Shown here piece by piece: positions 43,970-52,746 of a stretch of 64,000 nucleotides of DNA. A program made the position numbers and the translations under genes. Source of the DNA: Naumannella cuiyingiana (lineage in GTDB: Bacteria > Actinomycetota > Actinomycetes > Propionibacteriales > Propionibacteriaceae); contig NZ_JACBZS010000001.1 of the NCBI RefSeq assembly GCF_013408305.1, positions 682,001 to 746,000 on the forward strand, written 5' to 3'. Positions within the stretch are counted from its first letter, which is position 1. Each line of letters opens with the position of its first letter. The notes beneath the pieces are model-generated. The model searched no databases, had not been told where the DNA came from, and worked only from the letters and a program-made list of their open reading frames with translations.

Positions 43970-46576
43970 ATGTACGCGAATATCACGCGCGAGGAGGCAG
44001 CCGCGCGCTCCGCGCTGGTCTCCACCCGGAACTACCACGTGACGGTGGACCTGACCGGGCGGCTGCCCGACGGCACCGCGCTGCCCGAGCCGGACGCCAC
44101 CTTCGGCGCGACATCGGTGATCAACTTCTCCTCGAAGGCCGGCGACACCCATGTCGACGTGATCGCCGAGCGGATCCTCGACGCCCGGCTCGACGGCACC
44201 CCGATCGACGTCTCCGGTTTCGAGGGTACGCGGTTGCCGCTGCGGCTGACCGAGGGTGATCATCGCCTGGCGATCACCGCCATCCACCGGTTCAGCCGTT
44301 CCGGAGAGGGGCTGCACCGGTTCGTCGACCCGGCCGACGGGCGTACCTATCTCTACACGCAGTTCGAGACCGCGGATGCCCGGCGGATGTATGCCAACTT
44401 CGAGCAGCCCGACCTGAAGGCCACCTTCGACTTCGTGATCCGGGCGCCACGCGACTGGACCGTGATCAGCAACACCGTCGCCGGCGACCCGACCGACATC
44501 GGCGACGGCTTCGCCCAGTGGACCTTCGAGACCACGAAGCCGATCTCGACCTACATCACGGCGCTGGTCGCCGGCGACTACCACCGGGTGACGCGCGAGC
44601 ACACCACGGCCGCGGGCACCGTCGTGCCGATGTCGCTGGTCGCGCGGCGGTCGCTGGTTGATCATCTCGACGCCGACCGGATCTGGGAGACCACGACCAA
44701 GGGTTTCGACGTCTTCGAGGAGCACTTCGGTCAGCCGTACCCGTTCGGCAGCTATGACCAAGCATTCGTGCCCGAGTACAACATGGGGGCGATGGAGAAC
44801 GCGGGCTGCGTGACGTTCCGCGACGAGTACCTGTTCCGCTCCCGGGTCACCACCGCCGCCTACGAGAGCCGCGACAACACCATCCTGCACGAGCTTGCCC
44901 ACATGTGGTTCGGCGACCTGGTCACCATGCGCTGGTGGGACGATCTGTGGTTGAACGAGTCGTTCGCCGAGTGGGCATCGCATTTCGCCCAGTCGCTGAT
45001 CTACGACGATCCTGATCACGCCTGGGCGATGTTCGGGGCCTCGCGCAAGACCTGGGCGTACCGCGTTGATCAACTTCCGACCTCGCACCCGATCGCCGCG
45101 GACATGGTCGATCTGGCCGCGGTGGAGCTGAACTTCGACGGGATCACCTACGCCAAGGGCGCGTCCGCACTGCGGCAACTGGTCGCCTTCGTCGGGCGGG
45201 AGAAGTTCCTCGCCGGGCTGCGCAGCTACTTCGCCGAGCATGCCTGGGGCAATACCGAGTTGGCCGATCTGTTGCGAGCGCTGACGGCCGAGTCCGGCCG
45301 TGATCTTGCCGCGTGGTCGGCCGCCTGGCTGGAACGAGCCGGGGTGAACACCCTGCGCGCGGACTTCGACGTCGACGATGCCGGGAATCTCGCCCGGTTC
45401 GCGGTGCTGCAGGAGGCGCCGGAGAACTGGCCGACGCTGCGCCCGCACCGGATCGCGATCGGGCTCTACCGGCTGCGCGATGATCAACTTGTCCGCACCG
45501 AGCGGGTGGAGACCGACATCGACGGCGCGTCCACCGAGATCGACGAGCTGATCGGGCTGGCCCGCCCGGACCTGATCCTGCTCAACGACGACGACCTGAG
45601 CTATGCCAAGGTACGCCTCGACGAGCGGTCCTCGGCGACCGCGACCGCGCACCTGCCCCGACTGGCGGCGGAGCTGCCGCGGGCGCTGCTGCGGGGCGCG
45701 GCGTGGGACATGTGCCGCGACGCCGAACTCCCGGTCGCCGACTATGTCGAGCTGGTGCTGGCCGGGATGGGGGCCGAATCCGACCTGACGGCGGTGCAGC
45801 GCAGCCTCGGCCAGGCGGGCCTGGCCGTGGACCGCTTCCTGCCGGCCGGTCGGGCGAGCGCCGTGGCCGACCGGTTCGTCGCCGGCCTGGCGCGGTTGCT
45901 GAAGGATGCCGAGCCCGGTTCCGATCATCAGCTCGCCTTCGCCCGCGCCCTCGCGGGTGCGGTGCACAACGACGCCGGAGCGGAGTTGCTGCGTGGCTGG
46001 CTGGCCGGGGACGAGGCGCCCGAAGGCCTCGCCATCGACCAGGAGCTGCGCTGGTGGTTGATCAACCAGCTCTCGCGCCTCGGCGCGGTCGGTGAGGCCG
46101 AGATCGCCGCGGAGGCCGAACGGGACCAGACGATCACCGGCGCCGAAAGGGCGGCGGCCGCGCGGGCCGCCGGCAACACCGCGGAGGCCAAGGAACAGGC
46201 CTGGCAGGCCGCGACGGCGGATCCGTCGGTGCCGAACGAGACCCTTCGCCAGATCTGCGCGTCGTTCAACCAGCCCGGGCAGGCCGAGGTGCTGGCCCCC
46301 TACGCGGAACGCTATCTGGCCGTCGCCGACGACATCTCCGCCGCGCGGGGCGACTGGCCGCAGCGGGGATCGCAGGCGTCGCAGAACGTGCTGGAGATGC
46401 TCTACCCGAGGGTCGTGGCCGATGCCGACTTCGTGGCGCGGGCGCAGGAGTGGATGGGTGAACGCGAGCTGACCGACTCGGTGGCGCGGATCCTGACCGA
46501 GCAGCTCGACGACACCCGGCGCGCCCTGCGTTGCCAGGAGTTCAATGCCGCGGCGAGCGACGCCGGACGGGACTGA
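43970..46576 (+). CDS. pepN: Aminopeptidase N
   Basis: 868-residue M1 zinc aminopeptidase that trims peptides in the cytosol. The exopeptidase motif GAMENAG is near residue 273. The zinc motif HELAHMWFGD near 306 is followed by NESFAEW, which gives the third ligand. The long helical C-terminal domain is complete. The ATG at 43970 is set by GAGAGG upstream. The gene is unusually rich in TGATCA words, several built from rare codons. It is followed 2 nt later by a Nif3-family gene. Confidence 0.96.
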   Translation: MYANITREEAAARSALVSTRNYHVTVDLTGRLPDGTALPEPDATFGATSVINFSSKAGDTHVDVIAERILDARLDGTPIDVSGFEGTRLPLRLTEGDHRLAITAIHRFSRSGEGLHRFVDPADGRTYLYTQFETADARRMYANFEQPDLKATFDFVIRAPRDWTVISNTVAGDPTDIGDGFAQWTFETTKPISTYITALVAGDYHRVTREHTTAAGTVVPMSLVARRSLVDHLDADRIWETTTKGFDVFEEHFGQPYPFGSYDQAFVPEYNMGAMENAGCVTFRDEYLFRSRVTTAAYESRDNTILHELAHMWFGDLVTMRWWDDLWLNESFAEWASHFAQSLIYDDPDHAWAMFGASRKTWAYRVDQLPTSHPIAADMVDLAAVELNFDGITYAKGASALRQLVAFVGREKFLAGLRSYFAEHAWGNTELADLLRALTAESGRDLAAWSAAWLERAGVNTLRADFDVDDAGNLARFAVLQEAPENWPTLRPHRIAIGLYRLRDDQLVRTERVETDIDGASTEIDELIGLARPDLILLNDDDLSYAKVRLDERSSATATAHLPRLAAELPRALLRGAAWDMCRDAELPVADYVELVLAGMGAESDLTAVQRSLGQAGLAVDRFLPAGRASAVADRFVAGLARLLKDAEPGSDHQLAFARALAGAVHNDAGAELLRGWLAGDEAPEGLAIDQELRWWLINQLSRLGAVGEAEIAAEAERDQTITGAERAAAARAAGNTAEAKEQAWQAATADPSVPNETLRQICASFNQPGQAEVLAPYAERYLAVADDISAARGDWPQRGSQASQNVLEMLYPRVVADADFVARAQEWMGERELTDSVARILTEQLDDTRRALRCQEFNAAASDAGRD

Positions 46577-46578
46577 TC

Positions 46579-47712
46579 ATGGCGACGGTCGGCGAGCTGA
46601 CCGATCTGGTGCACCGGCACTGGCCGCCCGGGACCGCGGAGGGCTGGGACCGGGTGGGGCTGGTCTGCGGTGATCGGGCAGCGCCGGTCTCGCGGGTATT
46701 GCTCTGCGTCGACGTCACCCGGGAGGTGGTGGCGCAGGCCCGCGAGGCGGGGGCGCAGATGATCATCGCGCACCATCCGGTGCTGTTGCGCGGCATCCAT
46801 ACCGTCGACCCGGCAACTCCCAAGGGCGCGATCCTGACCGAGTTGATCACCGCGGGCATCGCCCTGGTCTGTGCCCACACCAATGCCGACATCGCGCCCG
46901 ACGGCGTCTCCGCCGCGCTCGCCGACGCGCTCGGCCTGCGCGCGGTACGGCCGCTGGCCGAGCGCGACCGGCAGCCGGCCCGCGACCAGATCGTGGTGTT
47001 CGTGCCGGTGGATCATCGCGGCGCGGTGGTGGACGCGATGGCGGCGGCCGGTGCGGGTCGGATCGGCGACTACGACCGGTGTTTCTTCACGGCCGAGGGC
47101 ACCGGCAGCTTCCGGCCGGGGCCGGGCAGCGATCCGTATCTCGGCCGGGCCGGCGAGATCGAGGAGGTCGCCGAGTCGCGGGTGGAGATGATCATGCCGC
47201 GGGCGCGGCGGGCCGCGGTGGTGGCGGCGATGCGCGCGGCGCATCCCTACGAGGAGCCGGCCTGGCATGTGCACGAGTTGGCCGCCGAGCCCTCGGCCGA
47301 CGGGCTGGGCCGGGTCGGCGAGCTGGATCCGCCGGTGCGACTGGCCGACTTCGCCGGGCGGGTGGCGGATGCGCTGCCGGCGACCGTTTCGGGGGTACGC
47401 GTGTCCGGCGATCCCGACGCAATGATCACCACCGTCGCCGTGCTCGGCGGGGCCGGTGATTCCCTGCTGGACGACGCCCGGCGGGCGGGCGCCGATGCCT
47501 ATCTCACCTCCGACCTGCGGCACCATCCCGCGAGCGAGTTCCGCGAGTACGCCGATGCGCCGGCGCTGCTGGATGTCGCGCACTGGGCGGCGGAGTGGAC
47601 CTGGCTGCCGCTGCTGGGCCGGGTGATCGCGACCGAGACGGACGCCCGGCCACTGGTCTCGGAGCTGCGCACCGATCCGTGGGACTTCGCCGTCCACCCG
47701 GCCTCCGAGTGA
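46579..47712 (+). CDS. Nif3-like dinuclear metal-centre protein
   Basis: 377 residues of the NIF3/YbgI (DUF34) family. Metal-site motifs are IIAHHPVLLRG near the N-terminus, CAHTNAD, and the C-terminal DVAHWAAEW. A central insert of about 120 residues (CutA1/PII-like) is present, as in longer members. Function is unresolved; GTP cyclohydrolase I type 2 annotations are not well founded. It starts 2 nt after pepN, so the two are co-transcribed. Confidence 0.93.
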   Translation: MATVGELTDLVHRHWPPGTAEGWDRVGLVCGDRAAPVSRVLLCVDVTREVVAQAREAGAQMIIAHHPVLLRGIHTVDPATPKGAILTELITAGIALVCAHTNADIAPDGVSAALADALGLRAVRPLAERDRQPARDQIVVFVPVDHRGAVVDAMAAAGAGRIGDYDRCFFTAEGTGSFRPGPGSDPYLGRAGEIEEVAESRVEMIMPRARRAAVVAAMRAAHPYEEPAWHVHELAAEPSADGLGRVGELDPPVRLADFAGRVADALPATVSGVRVSGDPDAMITTVAVLGGAGDSLLDDARRAGADAYLTSDLRHHPASEFREYADAPALLDVAHWAAEWTWLPLLGRVIATETDARPLVSELRTDPWDFAVHPASE

Positions 47713-47790
47713 TCACGGGCCCGGCTGATCACGGGTCCGGCTGATCACGGGCCCGAGTGATCACGGGACCGGCTGATCACGGGTCAGGGG
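47711..47790 (+). repeat. 16-bp tandem array after the Nif3 gene
   Basis: Five head-to-tail 16-bp units from 47711, consensus GATCACGGGNCCGGCT, the fifth degenerate. With the preceding T each unit contains TGATCA. The array begins in the Nif3 stop codon and fills the gap before the convergent thioesterase stop. Units differ at two or three positions, mainly between GGGCCCGG and GGGTCCGG. It may have expanded by slippage and could end transcription from either side. Confidence 0.9.
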
Positions 47791-47800
47791 GGCGAGCGGG

Positions 47801-48268
47801 TCAGCGGGGCCGGAGCAGCAACTGGGTACAGCGGAAGAGCATGATCACGCGGTCGCCGCGGCGTACCTCCGCCTCCCAGACCTGGGTCGTGGCGCCGAGA
47901 TGCGCGGGCCGGGCGAAGGCTTCCAGCGCGTCGCCGACCTGCGCCGCGGCGAGATGGTTGCCCGAGGTGGTCATCGTGGTGAAGCCGGCGGGCCCGGGCG
48001 TACCCGGATCGGCATCGGTCGACTGCTCACGGGCGGCCCGGATTGCCGCCAGGCAGCCGTAGCCGCAGGCGGTGTCGGCGAGAGTGAACGCCGCGCCGGC
48101 GTGGGACCACGGCTCCTGCCCGGCGACGATCGGGGGCGCGACGTGGTCGTGCGTCACGGTCAGCGACGCGCGGGTCAGCCGCGGCCCGCACTCCGCGAGG
48201 GTGATGCCGAGCCGACCGGGCAGCCCGGGCAGCGGGTCGCCCGGCGCGGGGAGCGCGACATCGGTCAC
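47801..48268 (-). CDS. PaaI-like hotdog thioesterase
   Basis: 155 residues, single hotdog fold. The segment HAGAAFTLADTACGYGCLAAI matches the catalytic helix of PaaI/YbgC-type acyl-CoA thioesterases, and the STDADPGT stretch is an insertion. It starts at a GTG (48268) overlapping the MFS stop by 4 nt (GTGA), so it belongs to the transporter operon. Confidence 0.82.
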   Translation of the reverse strand: MTDVALPAPGDPLPGLPGRLGITLAECGPRLTRASLTVTHDHVAPPIVAGQEPWSHAGAAFTLADTACGYGCLAAIRAAREQSTDADPGTPGPAGFTTMTTSGNHLAAAQVGDALEAFARPAHLGATTQVWEAEVRRGDRVIMLFRCTQLLLRPR

Positions 48269-49590
48269 GGCGCAGCCTCCGGCTCGCGCTCCGGCGACGC
48301 CGGCTGCCGCGCGGCGGCGAGCACGATCAGCATGGTCAGCGCGGCCAGACCGGCGACCACCACCAGCAGCACCGGCGGCGGCGCGATGGCCTCGGCGAGC
48401 GCGAGCCACAGCGGCGCGGTCAACCCGAGATAGGACAGCGCCTGGAACGCGGCGGTGGTCGAGGCGAGATGAGCCGGCTCGGCCAGCCGCTGCACCTCAC
48501 CGAGCCCCGCGACCTGACAGCAACCGTAGGCCGCTCCGAGCACCACCCCGGCGACCAGCACCGCTCCCGGCGAACCGAGCCCCGCCGCGCCCCCGCCGAG
48601 CAGCATCCCGACCGTCGCGAGCCCGAGAGCCACCGCCAGCAGGGCCCGCGGCGCGAGCCGGCGGGCGACCGATTGCACGGCGACGCCGGCGACACCGACG
48701 ACCGCGGTCAGCATCGCCGTCCAGGCGAGGGCAAGGTCGCCCAGCCGGTCCATGATCACGCCGGGCAGATAGCCGAACGACACGCTCGGCGCGGCGAACA
48801 CCCACGGGGCGAGCGGCGCGATCACCAGCAGGAACCGCCGGTGCCGCAGATGCGGGCTGAGCACCCGCCGACGGGGGCGGGTGGCACCTGGCGCGACCGG
48901 GCCGAGACGCGCCGGGACGCGCATCCGGACGAGCGCGAGGATGGCCGCGCAGCACAGCACCAGATGCGGGAGGTAGGCGGTGACCTGAGGCAGCGGCGCC
49001 CACTGCGCGCACAGCCCCGCGACCAGCGGTCCCAGCGCGAACCCGGCGGTCATGGCGATCGTGGAACGGCGAGGTGCGGCAGCGGCATCGCCGGCGAGTG
49101 CGCTGAGCTCGGCGACCCAGGCGGCGCCGGCACTGAAGGCCGCGCCGGCGGCGAAGCCCTGCAGGAGCCGGCCCGCGATCAGCACACCGACCAGCGCGGG
49201 ACGATCGGCGATCCCGGCCCCGGCGAGCACCAGCCCGGACAGCAGGGAGCAGGCGACCCCGATCAGCACGACCGGGCGGCGACCGATCCGGTCCGAGACG
49301 GGCCCGCCGGCGAGCAGGCCCGGGACCAGGGCGAAGACGTAGGCCGCGAACGCAAGCTGCACCTGCGTGGTGGCGACCCCGAAGTCCGCGCGGTAGAGCA
49401 ACAGCATCGGCGTGAACTGGTTCGCGCCCCAGCCGACCGCCATCAGCGCCAGCGCCGGCGGCCACCAGGCATTCGGCGAGACCGGCCGATCGGCGCGCGG
49501 CGTTCCCGCGGGAACGTCCTCTCGCCGAGACGTTCCCGCGGGAACGTCTCCGGTCGTCGGAGACGAATCGAAGCGCTGCACGATCGCCAC
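48265..49590 (-). CDS. MFS transporter
   Basis: 441 residues with about twelve hydrophobic segments, Bcr/arabinose-efflux type: GPVSDRIGRRPVVLIG is the loop 2-3 motif. The start is a GTG at 49590 (or 49581). The first ~30 residues contain two DVPAGT ten-residue repeats encoded by palindromic DNA (see the repeat entry), and they may not matter for transport. It is divergent from a GlxA-type regulator and overlaps the thioesterase gene downstream. The substrate is unknown. Confidence 0.82.
   Translation of the reverse strand: MAIVQRFDSSPTTGDVPAGTSRREDVPAGTPRADRPVSPNAWWPPALALMAVGWGANQFTPMLLLYRADFGVATTQVQLAFAAYVFALVPGLLAGGPVSDRIGRRPVVLIGVACSLLSGLVLAGAGIADRPALVGVLIAGRLLQGFAAGAAFSAGAAWVAELSALAGDAAAAPRRSTIAMTAGFALGPLVAGLCAQWAPLPQVTAYLPHLVLCCAAILALVRMRVPARLGPVAPGATRPRRRVLSPHLRHRRFLLVIAPLAPWVFAAPSVSFGYLPGVIMDRLGDLALAWTAMLTAVVGVAGVAVQSVARRLAPRALLAVALGLATVGMLLGGGAAGLGSPGAVLVAGVVLGAAYGCCQVAGLGEVQRLAEPAHLASTTAAFQALSYLGLTAPLWLALAEAIAPPPVLLVVVAGLAALTMLIVLAAARQPASPEREPEAAP
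49501..49550. repeat. Two 16-bp palindromes in the MFS gene 5' end
   Basis: The perfect palindrome CGTTCCCGCGGGAACG occurs at 49501-49516 and 49531-49546, exactly 30 bp apart (three helical turns), and in the second copy the symmetry extends to 24 bp (49527-49550). A third copy is at 60950-60965, 11 kb away, in front of the GH13 gene. The two copies here lie within the translated part of the MFS gene. They look like operator sites for a dimeric repressor, perhaps LacI or TetR type. Confidence 0.7.
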
Positions 49591-49653
49591 TGTGCCCGGA
49601 CGCGGTCCGGATCCACCAGTGTCGGAAATGACGATGATCGTACAATTTCGGAC
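49591..49653. promoter_or_regulatory. Divergent promoter of MFS and GlxA-type regulator
   Basis: TACAAT at 49641-49646 lies 7 nt before the regulator ATG (49654), fitting a leaderless -10 box. A near-perfect dyad CCGGAC-GCG-GTCCGG (49596-49610) is next to the MFS start and may be a further operator. Confidence 0.45.
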
Positions 49654-50628
49654 ATGATGACGGTCGCGCCCGACGTCCCACGCTCCCATGTCGTGGCGGT
49701 CGCGCTCGTCGAGGCGCCGACCATGCTGTCCCTCGCCGCACCCTGCGACACGTTCGGCGCCGCGCCGCCGCCGGGCGCGGCGAGCTGGTACGACTTCCGG
49801 GTCTGCGGCGGCGACTCCGTGCCGCTCGGTCCCTGGGGACGGCTCGACCCGACGGATCCGCCGGAGACGCTCGACATCGCCGACACGATCGTCGTTCCCG
49901 GCGTGGGCGGCGCGCGATTCCGCGATCTCGATCCCCTGGTCGACGCCCTCCGGGCGGCCCACGCCCGCGGCGCCCGGGTGATCTCGATCTGCACCGGGGC
50001 GTTCGTGCTGGCGCGCGCCGGCCTGCTGGACGGCCGCCGCGCAACGACGCACTGGCATTACGCGCGCCGGTTGGCCGAGCTCGCGCCGACGGCCGTCATC
50101 GAGCCCGACCGGATCCACGTCGACGACGGCGACGTGCTGACCTCGGCCGGCAACGCGGCTGGCCTTGACCTGTGCCTGTACGTCCTGCAACGCGATCACG
50201 GGGCCGCCGTTGCCAACGCCGTCGCCCGCCGGCTGGTGATGGCGCCGCACCGCGACGGCGGCCAGGCCCAGTTCGTCGCGCACCGGCCCGGGCGGGATCG
50301 GCCCGACGACCTCGCCGCGCTCTGCGACTGGGCCATCGCGCGGCTCGACCAGCCGCTGCGGGTGGCCGATCTGGCCGCGCGGGCCGGGCTCAGCACCCGC
50401 CAGCTCGGCCGGCGCTTCCGCGCCGCGACCGGACACGGCACACTGGACTGGCTGGCGCAGGCGCGGGTACGCCGGGCCCAGGAACTGCTGGAGACCACGG
50501 GCGACACCGTCGAGGTGATCGCGGCGCGCACCGGCCACGGCTCCGCGGCGAACCTGCGCCGCCACTTCCGCGACATCGTCGGCGTCGCCCCCGACGCGTA
50601 CCGGCGTACCTTCCGGCACGGGGCCTGA
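49654..50628 (+). CDS. GlxA-type AraC-family regulator (DJ-1/PfpI domain)
   Basis: 324 residues. The N-terminal ~200 form a glutamine-amidotransferase-like (DJ-1/PfpI) domain with the nucleophile-elbow cysteine in VISICTGAFVLA. Two AraC helix-turn-helix motifs follow (LRVADLAARAGLSTRQLGRRF and VEVIAARTGHGSAANLRRHF). Such regulators respond to amino-acid or amidase-related ligands. It is divergent from the MFS/thioesterase operon and probably controls it. ATG at 49657 is an equal start. Confidence 0.9.
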   Translation: MMTVAPDVPRSHVVAVALVEAPTMLSLAAPCDTFGAAPPPGAASWYDFRVCGGDSVPLGPWGRLDPTDPPETLDIADTIVVPGVGGARFRDLDPLVDALRAAHARGARVISICTGAFVLARAGLLDGRRATTHWHYARRLAELAPTAVIEPDRIHVDDGDVLTSAGNAAGLDLCLYVLQRDHGAAVANAVARRLVMAPHRDGGQAQFVAHRPGRDRPDDLAALCDWAIARLDQPLRVADLAARAGLSTRQLGRRFRAATGHGTLDWLAQARVRRAQELLETTGDTVEVIAARTGHGSAANLRRHFRDIVGVAPDAYRRTFRHGA

Positions 50629-50725
50629 TGATCGGCCGGGTAGAGCGCGCCGGGCCGAGACACCACCCGTACCCATGTCCGATTTCCGCCAGAGCCGCCG
50701 CCGTTGCGGTGCCAGACTCGTTCCC

Positions 50726-52210
50726 ATGACAGCCACCGCACACCAGCCGGCCGCCACCGGGGCGCTGCCCGATGCGGACACCTGCTACCGCGCGGTCAGC
50801 GGACGCGACCCGCGCTTCGACGGGTGGATCTATGTCGGGGTCACCTCGACCGGCATCTACTGCCGCCCGTCCTGCCCGGCCCTCACGCCGCGCCGGGAGA
50901 ACTGTCGCTGGTTCGCCGCCGCGGGTGCCGCGCAGCAGGCCGGCTTCCGGGCCTGCCGCCGCTGCCATCCCGACGCCGTGCCCGGATCACCCGAATGGAA
51001 TCTGCGCGGCGACGTTGCCGCCCGGGCGATGCGGCTGATCGCCGACGGCGTCGTCGACCGCGAGGGGGTCAGCGGCCTGGCGCGCCGGCTCGGCTACAGC
51101 GAGCGGCAACTGCATCGGATGCTGGTCGCCGAGACCGGCGCCTCCCCCGTCGCGCTCGCCCGCGCCCAGCGCGCACACGCGGCCCGGCTGCTGATCGAGA
51201 ACACCACCCTGACGATGGCCGACATCGCCTTCGCCGCCGGATTCAGCTCGATCCGGCAGTTCAACGACACGATCGGCGAGGTCTTCGGCGCCACCCCCAC
51301 CCGGCTGCGCGCGGCGCGCCGGACCCCGGCCGCCGGCTCCGCCGGGACGCTGCGCCTGCGACTGCCGGTCCGCGAGCCGTTCGACGGCGCGGCGCTGCTG
51401 CGCTTCCTCGGCACCCGGACTGTCGCCGGTACCGAGTCCGCGCAGCTCGCCGACGGCCCCCTCCGCTTCGCGCGCAGCGTACGGTTGCCGCACGGTCCGG
51501 GCGTGTTCGAGCTGGTCGTCACCCCGGGCGCGACGTCACCGCTGGAGGCGATCGTCGGGCTCGCCGAGCTGCGCGATCTTGGTCCGCTGGTGGCACGGCT
51601 GCGGCGGATGTGCGATCTGGACGCCGATCCGGTCGCTATCGACGGCGTCCTCGGCGCGCACCCGGCGTTCGCCCCGCTGGTGGCCGCGCACCCCGGGCTG
51701 CGCATTCCGGGCGGCCCCGATCCGGACGAGCTCGCCGTCCGCGCTCTGCTCGGCCAACAGATCTCCCTGCTCGGCGGGGTACGCGCGGCCGAGCGGCTGG
51801 TCGCCGAGCACGGCGAGGACCTGCCCCCCGAACTGGTCCGGGGCGCGGTGACCCGGCTGTTCCCGTCGATGGCGACGCTCGCCGCGGCCGACCCTGACGC
51901 CTTCGCGATGCCCCGCAGCCGCGGGCGCGCCCTCGTCGGTCTCGCCGCCACCCTGGCTGCCGGGGAGATCGACCTCGGCCCGGCAGCCGACCGGCCCGCG
52001 GCGTACCGCGCGCTGACTGCGCTGCGCGGGATCGGCCCGTGGACCGCCGGCTATCTGATGATCCGCGCGCTCGGCGATCCCGACGTGCTGCTCGACTCCG
52101 ACCTGATCATCCGCCGCGAACTCGACCGCCGCGGGGTCACCGACACCGACCGCCTCGCCCCCTGGCGTACCTATGCATCCCTGCACCTGTGGAACGGAGC
52201 ACCATCATGA
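50726..52210 (+). CDS. Ada-AlkA fusion: alkylation-response regulator and DNA-3-methyladenine glycosylase
   Basis: 494 residues in three parts. Residues 1-85 are an Ada N-terminal zinc domain with Cys46, Cys50, Cys77 and Cys80, where Cys46 matches the methyl-phosphotriester acceptor. About 95-190 form an AraC-type HTH. The rest is an AlkA glycosylase with hairpin LRGIGPWTAGYLMI and catalytic Asp in LLDSDLII. It can both sense alkylation and remove 3-methyladenine. The start ATG at 50726 has CAGACT 7 nt upstream. It overlaps ogt by 4 nt, giving an adaptive-response operon. Confidence 0.92.
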   Translation: MTATAHQPAATGALPDADTCYRAVSGRDPRFDGWIYVGVTSTGIYCRPSCPALTPRRENCRWFAAAGAAQQAGFRACRRCHPDAVPGSPEWNLRGDVAARAMRLIADGVVDREGVSGLARRLGYSERQLHRMLVAETGASPVALARAQRAHAARLLIENTTLTMADIAFAAGFSSIRQFNDTIGEVFGATPTRLRAARRTPAAGSAGTLRLRLPVREPFDGAALLRFLGTRTVAGTESAQLADGPLRFARSVRLPHGPGVFELVVTPGATSPLEAIVGLAELRDLGPLVARLRRMCDLDADPVAIDGVLGAHPAFAPLVAAHPGLRIPGGPDPDELAVRALLGQQISLLGGVRAAERLVAEHGEDLPPELVRGAVTRLFPSMATLAAADPDAFAMPRSRGRALVGLAATLAAGEIDLGPAADRPAAYRALTALRGIGPWTAGYLMIRALGDPDVLLDSDLIIRRELDRRGVTDTDRLAPWRTYASLHLWNGAPS

Positions 52211-52746
52211 TCGACACCAACCCCCCGACCACCGCACCCGAGACCGGTTTCGGCACCCTCGACACCGTCGGCGGCGGATTCGGCTATCTGTGGCGCGACG
52301 AGGGCGGTACGCCCGTCGTCCTGGCCAGCGGCTGGACCACCGATCCGGAGGAGCTGCGCGCGCTGGTGCACCCGAGCCTGCGCCCCGGGTCGGTACGCCC
52401 GCGCAATGCCGCGGCTGTCGACGACGCCGTGCGCGCGTGGGGCGACGGCGAGCTGACCGCCCTCGACTCGGTCGCCGTCCGGCAACGCTCCGGGCCGTTC
52501 CTGGAGCAGGCCTGGCAGGTGCTGCGGACGGTACGCGGCACGGTCACCTACACCGAGTTCGCCGAGCTGTCGGGCAATCGGGCCGCCTCGCGCGCCGCGG
52601 CGAGCGCCTGCGCGCGCAATGCCGCCGCACTGTTCGTGCCCTGTCACCGGGTGCTGCGCACCGACGGCAGCCTGGGCGGCTTCCGCTACGGGCTGCAGGT
52701 GAAGAGCGCCGTGCTCGATCACGAGTCCTCGTACGCGGCCGGGTGA
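52207..52746 (+). CDS. ogt: Methylated-DNA-[protein]-cysteine S-methyltransferase
   Basis: 179 residues. The acceptor cysteine is in VPCHRV (Cys146), followed by GSLGGFRYGLQVKSAVL. It directly reverses O6-methylguanine. The ATG overlaps the Ada-AlkA stop (ATGA). The two-gene unit provides sensing, base excision and direct reversal. The 3' end overlaps the convergent GH2 gene by 28 nt. Confidence 0.94.
   Translation: MIDTNPPTTAPETGFGTLDTVGGGFGYLWRDEGGTPVVLASGWTTDPEELRALVHPSLRPGSVRPRNAAAVDDAVRAWGDGELTALDSVAVRQRSGPFLEQAWQVLRTVRGTVTYTEFAELSGNRAASRAAASACARNAAALFVPCHRVLRTDGSLGGFRYGLQVKSAVLDHESSYAAG

Noticed and set aside
47711-47790. The 16-bp array as a CRISPR or phage attachment site
   Set aside because: No spacers, no cas genes, no integrase, and the units are contiguous.
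48469-49653. Long plus-strand frame ahead of the GlxA-type regulator
   Set aside because: It is antisense to the MFS gene; the regulator begins at 49654 next to a TACAAT box.
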